From a virus: a stretch of 32,132 nt of DNA. The position numbers and the translations under genes were made by a program. The notes beneath the pieces are model-generated. The model did no database searches, was not told where the DNA came from, and worked only from the letters and a program-made list of their open reading frames with translations. The stretch covers positions 1 through 32,132 of IMG/VR virus record IMGVR_UViG_3300017962_000053; one strand, written 5' to 3'. Of this stretch, positions 15,404 through 21,970 are shown piece after piece (within the stretch, counting starts at the first letter, position 1; the number at the start of each line of letters is the position of its first letter).

Positions 15404-15577
15404 TTATGTTGCTGGTGTATAGTATCCACCAAAAGAATCACTAAGAGAAATCTGTCCTGATGATATACCAATAAATGCTCCAAGCGTTGCACGTAACAAA
15501 ATAGGAGTAGTACTACTACCAAAATAGTTTCGTACTTGACTCATTGTAATTGTGCTGCCCGTTGCTGGTAATGCCAT
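15404..15577 (-). CDS. Small 57-aa fibre/collar-type protein
   Basis: This short gene opens at ATG 15577 and ends at TAA 15406-15404. It begins MALPATGSTITMSQVRNYFG and contains SSGQISLSDSFGGYY near the end. The pattern 'MALP-x-x-G-x-I-x-x-S-Q-V ... G-x-I-S-L-S-D-x-x-G' is one I associate with short structural modules of phage fibres and collars, where fuller versions repeat the ISLSD element. It has a Shine-Dalgarno (AGGAAA) upstream and is followed by the Shine-Dalgarno of the 124-aa gene inside its 3' flank. Its place between the S74 protein and the hypothetical gene supports expression with the fibres. The frame of the longer ORF over this stretch (MVVVLLLF...) looks like noise by comparison. 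Confidence 0.75.
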   Translation of the reverse strand: MALPATGSTITMSQVRNYFGSSTTPILLRATLGAFIGISSGQISLSDSFGGYYTPAT

Positions 15578-15624
15578 ACTTATTTCCTAGTTTATCGTTA
15601 TACTAACATAATATATACCACAGG

Positions 15625-16302
15625 TCAACTGCTTTTTAACTCATTAATGGTATTTTTTAATTCATCTATTTGTTGCTGTTGTTCTTTAATAGCTTCGATA
15701 AGCAATGGTACAAGTTTTTCATACTTCACTGTAAGATACTGAGGATCACGTGGAGAAGGTGCAACAACTTCTGGCAAAACTTTTTCAACTTCTTGGGCAC
15801 TCACTCCTACTTGAGTGTCTTCATTATTATATCCTAAACTTTTTGCAACTTCGTTTTCTGTATATAGATATCCGTTTAGACTTTTAACTTTGTCAAGTGC
15901 ATTTGATATAGTTCCTTTAAAAGTTTTTAAACGTTCGTCTGAGTAGTATGCTGTAACTTCGCCTGTGGCAGTAAAGTTGCCAGTGATTTGCATTTTTGCA
16001 GCGCCATTGTCACTTGTGCTACCTATAAGAACGTTACCTCCAAACGGTGCTAATTTAACCAAACCGTTGTCTTCAACTTCAATGCTTGGAACACCTGATA
16101 CATCGTTAACACTGAAGATAGTGCCTGTTAAACTAGGTGTAATACTGAACAGTTGTCCAGCAGAACTTTCCCAACTTAGGCTGTTGTCATCTAGTACGTT
16201 TTGTGTTATAGGATCGTTATCAAATCCTGTGAACACAATGCTAGGTAAACCACCTGCATTTCTTTGTGGTGTAATTACAATATTTTTATCACTGTTTGCC
16301 AT
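15625..16302 (-). CDS. Fibre protein with S74 intramolecular chaperone domain
   Basis: A 225-aa protein. The first 110 residues are a beta-rich fibre segment (SWESSAGQLFSITPSLTGTIFSVNDVSG, then VLIGSTSDNG) common in marine phage tail fibres. Residues about 120-225 form a peptidase S74 / endosialidase-type C-terminal chaperone: SDERLK (S121, K126), VGVSAQEVEKVLPEVV, YLTVKYEKLVPLLIEAIKE and a terminal coiled coil. In this family the chaperone trimerises and folds the fibre, then cuts itself off before the serine of SDERLK. Here it is a separate short protein, so it may act as a fibre tip or a chaperone in trans. It has its own GATAAATA box and Shine-Dalgarno (AGGAAA). Confidence 0.9.
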   Translation of the reverse strand: MANSDKNIVITPQRNAGGLPSIVFTGFDNDPITQNVLDDNSLSWESSAGQLFSITPSLTGTIFSVNDVSGVPSIEVEDNGLVKLAPFGGNVLIGSTSDNGAAKMQITGNFTATGEVTAYYSDERLKTFKGTISNALDKVKSLNGYLYTENEVAKSLGYNNEDTQVGVSAQEVEKVLPEVVAPSPRDPQYLTVKYEKLVPLLIEAIKEQQQQIDELKNTINELKSS

Positions 16303-16325
16303 TTGCGTTTCCTAATATCTATGTG

Positions 16326-16333
16326 TATTTATC
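16326..16333 (-). promoter_or_regulatory. Late promoter box (GATAAATA) for the S74 gene
   Basis: Minus-strand GATAAATA overlaps the last codons of the upstream LamG gene: its TAA is that gene's stop. A leader of about 18 bases with AGGAAA follows before ATG 16302. It splits the fibre region into two late units. Confidence 0.7.
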
Positions 16334-17066
16334 TGCCGTGCCAGCTTCTAGTACTTTCCCATACTTGGTTGATTTCTGTATTTGTTAGTTCTCTATCCCA
16401 CACTAAACATTGACTCATTGATCCGCCTTCTACTGCGCCTGCATATCCAGTACCCATGCGTAATTCGCCAGCTTGAGCTGGAGGATCTGTGCTTCGTGCT
16501 GTGTAATTTTGTACGTAATTAGCACCGTCTATACTGTAATATCCTGCACGATTAGTACCGCTAATTTTTGCAGTGGTCATTTTTATACTAACCATTTTCC
16601 AATCTCCATTAGTACCTATACTTGCAGTACTACCATAATCATAGTTGCCCGGTCTACTGTACCAACTGATAGTTTCACCAGTTTCCCATGTACAAGCAAT
16701 TTCTTGTCTATAGCTGTTGTTATTTGTTCCATTTTTTTCAAAAATTGTATCACGTTCTGTCATGTCAAAACTTTTTAACCACATAACAAGTGTAGTACCG
16801 CCAGCCATGTCAACTTTTGTTCCAGCTGCTTCACTACATCTAAAATAAACACTACCATTAAAATTTGGGCAATTAAAGTTAGTTCCAAGATTTGGTAAAT
16901 TTGTTGTTGAACTAAAACTGTTTATTTGATCAATTCTCAAACCTTGACCAGCATCATAAAAATTGTTCCAATTACCGTTACGTGCATATTCTTGAGGAAA
17001 GTTTGCCCAAAACTTTACATCGTCAAATACACTTGCTATACTAGGTTTTCCGTATCGCATTCCCAT
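16329..17066 (-). CDS. LamG-like adhesin (245 aa)
   Basis: A 245-aa protein with N-terminal tag MGMRYGKPS and a concanavalin A/LamG-like jelly roll over most of its length: a buried strand TTLVMWLKSFDM, EKNGTNNN, DWKMVSIKM, YYSIDGANYVQ, and the hallmark end CLVWDRELTNTEINQVWEST. This end pattern (x-x-x-Y/W-D/N-R-x-L-x-x-x-E-I) is shared with three neighbours. LamG domains bind glycans or proteins, so a receptor-binding role at a fibre tip is likely. It starts four bases after the upstream beta-propeller gene's stop and is the last gene before an internal late promoter. Confidence 0.78.
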   Translation of the reverse strand: MGMRYGKPSIASVFDDVKFWANFPQEYARNGNWNNFYDAGQGLRIDQINSFSSTTNLPNLGTNFNCPNFNGSVYFRCSEAAGTKVDMAGGTTLVMWLKSFDMTERDTIFEKNGTNNNSYRQEIACTWETGETISWYSRPGNYDYGSTASIGTNGDWKMVSIKMTTAKISGTNRAGYYSIDGANYVQNYTARSTDPPAQAGELRMGTGYAGAVEGGSMSQCLVWDRELTNTEINQVWESTRSWHGR

Positions 17067-17070
17067 TATA

Positions 17071-17946
17071 TTAGTTCCATCTTCTAACAGTTACATAAGT
17101 ACCTGCATAAGTGCAACATACAAGATAATGATAACCTGTGCTAGGATCGTATGCATAATCTAATCCGTTTAAAGCATTAGAAACAGTGCCCATTCTAAAA
17201 CTACCTACCCTTGTGCCAGTGCTGAGATCAAACGGAGTACTACACTCTATTACGTTGACACAATTGGAATTATTTATAGCAAATGCATATCCAGCAAATA
17301 CATATTTTCCCGAATAACTCCATGCTACTCCTTGATAAAATGTGTTGTTAGTGCCGCCAGTGAAATTAGCTATTTGTTGTGAATTTGTAAAATCATAAGG
17401 ACTTTCACATCTTATTTGATATAAATTTTGTGTCGAACTTTGGTTACAAGCAAATAAAAAATTAAGTCCGTCAATACTCCAATCGCCTGCAAGTAACGCA
17501 TTACCGGTATCACCGCCGATAGATGTTCTTGACACAGTAGTATTGGTTGCAGTGCCATTTGGTGTATTGTATCTATTTTCAAAATCTGTAAAGGTAGTGT
17601 TAGTTCTAAAAGTAGCAGCATGTAATTTATTGCCATTATCGCACCAATCTACATAAGCATTAGAAGTGTTTAATACTTTATTGTTTTCGGTTCTATTAGC
17701 AGTTGAAAAATTCCATGGAGTATTTTCATAGTGTCCAATAGTTAGGTCAGCAGCTGAGAAATCTACTACGCAAACATGTTTACCATCGTGTGAAACAGTA
17801 ATATCATTTAAATTACCATCAAGATTTCCGCTTGTTCCTCCAATTACTCCTGAAAAAACAAAGTCTTCTGTTGCCCAATTATCTTCTCCTGCTGCGTAAT
17901 TGGTTGTGTCGTCTAATTGCGGTCTTCCGCCAAAATGCATTCCCAT
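17071..17946 (-). CDS. Beta-propeller-like adhesin (291 aa)
   Basis: A 291-aa protein with N-terminal tag MGMHFGGRPQ and then about five repeats of some 45 residues. Each pairs an opening strand such as LNDITVSHDGKHVCVVDF, WSIDGLNFLFACN or VAWSYSGKYVFAGYA with a closing strand such as YQIRCESPYDFTNS or VIECSTPFDLST. This is the pattern of WD/NHL-like propellers found in phage surface proteins. It differs from its LamG neighbours but has a similar N-terminal tag and the same coupled arrangement (one-base TAATG overlap upstream). A ligand-binding tip role is inferred. Confidence 0.7.
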   Translation of the reverse strand: MGMHFGGRPQLDDTTNYAAGEDNWATEDFVFSGVIGGTSGNLDGNLNDITVSHDGKHVCVVDFSAADLTIGHYENTPWNFSTANRTENNKVLNTSNAYVDWCDNGNKLHAATFRTNTTFTDFENRYNTPNGTATNTTVSRTSIGGDTGNALLAGDWSIDGLNFLFACNQSSTQNLYQIRCESPYDFTNSQQIANFTGGTNNTFYQGVAWSYSGKYVFAGYAFAINNSNCVNVIECSTPFDLSTGTRVGSFRMGTVSNALNGLDYAYDPSTGYHYLVCCTYAGTYVTVRRWN

Positions 17947-18638
17947 TATAAGTTATACCTTTCTCGTTTTACAGAAAAGTTTGTAGATATTTCTTCTGCC
18001 TGTAGGGCTCTATCATACAAACTACAAGAATAAAATTTCATACCAGTTGCTTGATTTGCATCAAAACTGCCTTTAACACTGTCTTGTTCTTGATTTAATA
18101 TCCATCCTTGTGTTGTTTTTATATCGTTAGCCTGTGTCCATGTTCCAACATAGCTTCCGTTTTTATAATATTCCTGACTAGTGCCGCTATGACGTATAGT
18201 AAAAATCATTACTTCATCAGGTGAAAAACTAACATTTGATCCGCCTGTGCGAGTTTCGTTCCAAGCAAAAAAAGTAGTTTGTTTTTGGATGATGTGAACA
18301 TTGTTGTTAGCCGAACTTGCCATACTATGAAAATAATTTGTACCACTTTGATTATCAATACTGAAAACAGTTTCTATAGTCCATTCATAGCTATTTGTTA
18401 AACTTTGCAAAGCTGATTCAGGAAATGTTATATATGAGCTAGTTTGTCCTCCAGCAAATGCCAATCTGCCGCCAAAGTCGCTTGTATAATTTATAGTTCC
18501 ACTCAGCGTTGCATTTCGATTACCTACAATATCATAAACTGTAGTACCACTGCCTGGATATGAGCCGTTGTTACCTATGTCAACTGCCCAAATCAAAGCA
18601 TTAGTTACTACTTTTGGATTTCCAAATTTGATTGCCAT
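17946..18638 (-). CDS. LamG-like adhesin (230 aa)
   Basis: A 230-aa protein. It starts MAIKFGNPKVVTNALIWAVD, then shows the LamG/ConA order: RLAFAGGQTSSYITFP, YEWTIETVFSID, VMIFTIRHSGTSQEYYKNGSYVGTW, and the C-terminal CSLYDRALQAEEISTNFSVKRERYNL. The whole protein is essentially one jelly roll with a short tag. Start and stop each overlap a neighbour by one base (TAATG), so it is translated by coupling. A role as a receptor-binding or decorating protein of the fibre is inferred. Confidence 0.8.
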   Translation of the reverse strand: MAIKFGNPKVVTNALIWAVDIGNNGSYPGSGTTVYDIVGNRNATLSGTINYTSDFGGRLAFAGGQTSSYITFPESALQSLTNSYEWTIETVFSIDNQSGTNYFHSMASSANNNVHIIQKQTTFFAWNETRTGGSNVSFSPDEVMIFTIRHSGTSQEYYKNGSYVGTWTQANDIKTTQGWILNQEQDSVKGSFDANQATGMKFYSCSLYDRALQAEEISTNFSVKRERYNL

Positions 18639-19882
18639 TACTTATCAAATCTCCCTTTGTCATATCTATATTGATTTTCTACTTCGTCGGCAGTTAACGC
18701 TCTATTATAAATATTACACTTTGCAAGTTTACCATCATATTGATAGCTACCAGCGCCTCCATAACGACCAATCCATACTCCATTAGGGTCAACAGCAACA
18801 GTAGCACTAACACTTTTACTGCTTACCTGTACACCATCAATATATGTTATTTTTGTCGATCCGTTATAAGTGGCTACCACATGGTACCATGTACTTGTAT
18901 TCATATAAGTAGCTGTGGTAGTGTACAAACTATCTAAAGTTCCGTTGGTAAATTTTGTTCTATGCACAATATTATTTCCTTCTTGAAACAAACTATATTG
19001 TGTGTTAACGTTTCCTTTTTCAAACCAAAAACCATTTTGATTCAAGTTATCTGTCTTTACCCAAACTTCTATAGTATAATTCTGATTATCTAATTGTGTA
19101 TTTGCACCTGCCATAACCCAATAATCTGTACCTGCTTGAAAGTTCCAACTTCCGCCGCCATCTGCATGTTCTAATGGTCTGCCGTTATCGCTAGACGCTC
19201 CAAAAAAGTTTCCAGTAACCATATCAAACATTCTAGTCAAATCATTTTGTAATCTATAACTATATGTTCCGCCTCTTCCGCCTACACTTGTATCAATATC
19301 GTTAGCTCCTAAACTAGTTCCAACTGTTAATCTTGGATTTCTATAGTATATTGTGCCGCTACTAGCTAGATAACTGCTACTACATGCACCAGGATATAAT
19401 AACGGACGTATAAGTCCTACTCCGCTGTTATTACCACCAAACGATATTGTTTGCCACTTTCCTTTTATACTATTAGTAGCAGCACTGCCTCCTACACGTC
19501 TTTCTAAATTTGCTAGATAGTTTACTGTTGGAAAGTTATTAGCATCTTCGGTTACATAGTAATCAAATGCAAATGTATAGTTTCCGTCTCCTATATTTAC
19601 ATCCCAACCTTTATAGTGACACCCTGTACCACCTAAGTTATATCCGTAAACTATGTCTGTGCCTGTAACTTTGTAATTTCCTACAATGTCTCCAATAGGA
19701 ACACGGAAAAAATTGCCTGTTCCGTCAACACCCATGTTACCGCTGGTTTGTGTTAATCCAGGTTCTCCCCAAGTTGGACACAAATATAAATTTCTACTTT
19801 GGCAACGATCGTTGGCAGCATCAACACTCATTACAAGTGCATCAGCACCTCCTGGTGTACGTCTTCCTAAATTAGCAGCCAT
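18638..19882 (-). CDS. LamG adhesin with N-terminal carbohydrate-binding-like domain (414 aa)
   Basis: A 414-aa protein: tag MAANLGRRTPGGADALVMSVDAAN; a beta-sandwich at about 30-190 resembling carbohydrate-binding modules (YTFAFDYYVTEDANN, GKWQTISFGG, GTIYYRNPRLTVG); then a LamG domain at about 230-410 (YTIEVWVKTDN, WYHVVATYNGSTKITYIDG, VWIGRYGG, YDGKLAKCNIYNRALTADEVENQY). The cleanest LamG in the cassette. Two sugar-binding-type folds in one protein fit an adhesin. Coupled to both neighbours by one-base TAATG overlaps. Confidence 0.83.
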   Translation of the reverse strand: MAANLGRRTPGGADALVMSVDAANDRCQSRNLYLCPTWGEPGLTQTSGNMGVDGTGNFFRVPIGDIVGNYKVTGTDIVYGYNLGGTGCHYKGWDVNIGDGNYTFAFDYYVTEDANNFPTVNYLANLERRVGGSAATNSIKGKWQTISFGGNNSGVGLIRPLLYPGACSSSYLASSGTIYYRNPRLTVGTSLGANDIDTSVGGRGGTYSYRLQNDLTRMFDMVTGNFFGASSDNGRPLEHADGGGSWNFQAGTDYWVMAGANTQLDNQNYTIEVWVKTDNLNQNGFWFEKGNVNTQYSLFQEGNNIVHRTKFTNGTLDSLYTTTATYMNTSTWYHVVATYNGSTKITYIDGVQVSSKSVSATVAVDPNGVWIGRYGGAGSYQYDGKLAKCNIYNRALTADEVENQYRYDKGRFDK

Positions 19883-21303
19883 TACAATCCAACTCTTCCT
19901 TTTAAACTAGCATATACAGTTTTTATTTCTGCATCATTTAACACTCTATTGTATACTGCTAGATAATTTAAATCTCCATTTGTCCATTCACTGTTTCCTG
20001 GATCGTAATGAAATAAACTTAGTCCATTAGGTCCTGCACTTCCTCCTGTGCTATTATTAATAACTTTCGATCCATTTACCCAAAAACTGTATTGATCACT
20101 ACCTATGTTACCTGTGGCTACATATATTCTCCAATTGGTATCAGTGCCCCCGGCATCAACACTACTTACCCATCCTGCTGCATAATGATTTTCTGTCGTG
20201 TCACTCCAGTGTCCTAACAACCAATTATTACTAGTGGCAGATACTATTCTTCCTTTTGGACTTCCTCCTGGTGCATATCTAGTTATTGCTACAACAGTAT
20301 AGTCTTGACTACTATAATTAAATTGCGAAAACATTACCCCTGCGGCACCTACATCTGATCCGCTGTATCTAATATATTCTACACCGTTTTCTTCTCCATA
20401 ACTAAGATTTTGTGCGGCAGTGTGAGATCTTACTCCCATATGCCCGTCTGTACCGACTAAGTTTTTTAAACTTACTTTAGCATTTGTACACAATTGTCCA
20501 ATTGTTGGTTCAGTACCATCGCATTTATCTAATCTCGGATATGCAAAAGTTAATCCACTTGATGTATTAGTTGTATAATAATGATATGTTCTATGCAGTG
20601 CTTGGGTTGTACTGCTTGCCCATCTCACGTCTTCGGTGCCAACATTACCATAACTTTTATCTGGTATTTTTTCTAAGAATCTCGAGTTAAGGTCTCCGTT
20701 AAGTGAAGTGTTTGATTTTAATTCATACCATCCGCTGTCTGGATGTCTGCCGCCAGTGTACCCTTCATAAAAACAATGTCCTACAACAAGATACCAAACG
20801 TTAAATGTTAAACTTGACTGGCTAGGATATGTAAAATACGGATTGTTTTGACTTGCACCATTATCGTTTCTAATTGGTGCTGGGTTTAGTCCTAGATAAA
20901 AAGTTCCACCTGTGGCACTGGTGTGTCTTTTAACCCATACAGTCCAACGATATGTGTAATTTCTGTCAATCGAATAGTAACTACTATTCCATCCTCCATC
21001 AGCGCCACTAGTGGAGTCAGGAGTAGTAATCCACTCACTTTCTATAGGAGCAATCTGTCTTGGGTTAAACGGAGTTGCGTTACCTACGTCATTTTCTGCT
21101 CCGTTGTTCCAAAATCTATTTTGTTCACTTGCACTACCGTTTGCATTATAACCGGTGGTATTTCCTGTACCGCTACTCCATGTTAACCAACTAGGTAGTA
21201 TGTTTGATCTGTTGTGTTTCCACGGATTGCCGTCAACACTACTAGCATCAAACAAATGAGTCAATCCGTTTATTATTGTTTTTGCTCCATTGTGTGCGCC
21301 CAT
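19882..21303 (-). CDS. LamG adhesin with N-terminal carbohydrate-binding-like domain (473 aa)
   Basis: A 473-aa protein, tag MGAHNGAKTIINGLTHLFDASS. The N-terminal half (about 30-275) has a jelly-roll look: RSNILPSWLTW, YTYRWTVWVKRHTSATGGTFYLGL, FNVWYLVVGHCFYEG and LTFAYPRLDKCDG. The C-terminal half (about 295-470) is LamG-like: YTVVAITRYAPGG, DTNWRIYVATG, YSFWVNGSKVI, and the end LAVYNRVLNDAEIKTVYASLKG. The RSNILP...W start of the CBM-like part parallels SRNLYLCPTW in the next gene, so the two are related by duplication. Shine-Dalgarno GAGGG sits in the short gap after the fibrinogen-like gene. Confidence 0.83.
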   Translation of the reverse strand: MGAHNGAKTIINGLTHLFDASSVDGNPWKHNRSNILPSWLTWSSGTGNTTGYNANGSASEQNRFWNNGAENDVGNATPFNPRQIAPIESEWITTPDSTSGADGGWNSSYYSIDRNYTYRWTVWVKRHTSATGGTFYLGLNPAPIRNDNGASQNNPYFTYPSQSSLTFNVWYLVVGHCFYEGYTGGRHPDSGWYELKSNTSLNGDLNSRFLEKIPDKSYGNVGTEDVRWASSTTQALHRTYHYYTTNTSSGLTFAYPRLDKCDGTEPTIGQLCTNAKVSLKNLVGTDGHMGVRSHTAAQNLSYGEENGVEYIRYSGSDVGAAGVMFSQFNYSSQDYTVVAITRYAPGGSPKGRIVSATSNNWLLGHWSDTTENHYAAGWVSSVDAGGTDTNWRIYVATGNIGSDQYSFWVNGSKVINNSTGGSAGPNGLSLFHYDPGNSEWTNGDLNYLAVYNRVLNDAEIKTVYASLKGRVGL

Positions 21304-21322
21304 TACATATCCCTCACTTTAT

Positions 21323-21964
21323 TCATGATACATACACTCCACAATATTGATTATTTTTAGCATATCCGTAAAATTTTTCAATAGTATCGTCTTCATCAGA
21401 ATCAAATGTTGCTAAATGATTGTTGTACATGTTAAGATCAGTATCATCTGATATTTGATAAACATTTTCAAAAGCGTACATATCGCTAAAATCAGTAAAC
21501 GTCCATTTAGCGTGTTTGTTATGGGTTTCAGTTGAACTTAATCTTGTATCATTTTTACTACTCACATACTGATATACTGTAACTTTATCTAAATACTCAC
21601 GTTGTCCGAGATATTTCCAAAAGTTTAATCCTACCCAGACATTGTAATCTTTTAAATTACCAAGTGTATTAAAATTTGTTACTGCTGTATTTTTTTCACC
21701 TGATTTAATGTTTACTTTTTCGATTGCGTCATTCCAGCGTAATAATTCCATACCATTTGTATTATTTTTGTTTGCTAGTACAAGTGCCCAGTTTCTGTTA
21801 GATTCGAAGTCACATTCAATCCATGTGTGACAAAAACCAACGGGTGTTCTAATACTGTACCACCCGCTGGTTGTTATGTCTTCAATGTCAACATGGCCCG
21901 GAGGATTCGGTTTTCCTATTACAGAATATCCTGCGCAAAACTGTCTGCCATATGTAGTTGCCAT
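21323..21964 (-). CDS. Fibrinogen-like-domain adhesin candidate (213 aa)
   Basis: A 213-aa protein, tag MATTYGRQFCAGYSVIGKP. Residues about 30-75 read SGWYSIRTPVGFCHTWIECDFESNRNWALVLANK, which resembles the opening of fibrinogen-type recognition domains (G-x-Y-x-I ... x-C-D-x-E ... x-W-x-x-I/V). The rest is compatible with such a fold (MELLRWNDAI, NVWVGLNFWKYLGQREYLDKV, WTFTDFSDMYAFENVY) but without clear matches. These domains bind glycans or acetylated groups in animals. The fold call is tentative. It is the first gene after the giant fibre, separated by six bases, and its Shine-Dalgarno GAGGAG lies in the last codons of the fibre. Confidence 0.6.
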   Translation of the reverse strand: MATTYGRQFCAGYSVIGKPNPPGHVDIEDITTSGWYSIRTPVGFCHTWIECDFESNRNWALVLANKNNTNGMELLRWNDAIEKVNIKSGEKNTAVTNFNTLGNLKDYNVWVGLNFWKYLGQREYLDKVTVYQYVSSKNDTRLSSTETHNKHAKWTFTDFSDMYAFENVYQISDDTDLNMYNNHLATFDSDEDDTIEKFYGYAKNNQYCGVYVS

Positions 21965-21970
21965 ATGATA

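Noticed and set aside
15016-15522. Longer 168-aa reading of the 124-aa hypothetical gene starting MVVVLLLFCYV
   Set aside because: The extra N-terminus is antisense-frame noise over the 57-aa gene, while ATG 15390 has a good Shine-Dalgarno.
15595-15624. Possible promoter (TTGACC ... TAGTAT, or GATAAACT) before the 57-aa gene
   Set aside because: Matches are weak to both sigma70 and the late box, and the 57-aa gene is probably read from the S74 promoter.
17412-17636. A 74-aa minus-strand frame inside the propeller gene
   Set aside because: It overlaps a well-supported gene in another frame and has no family signal or ribosome site.
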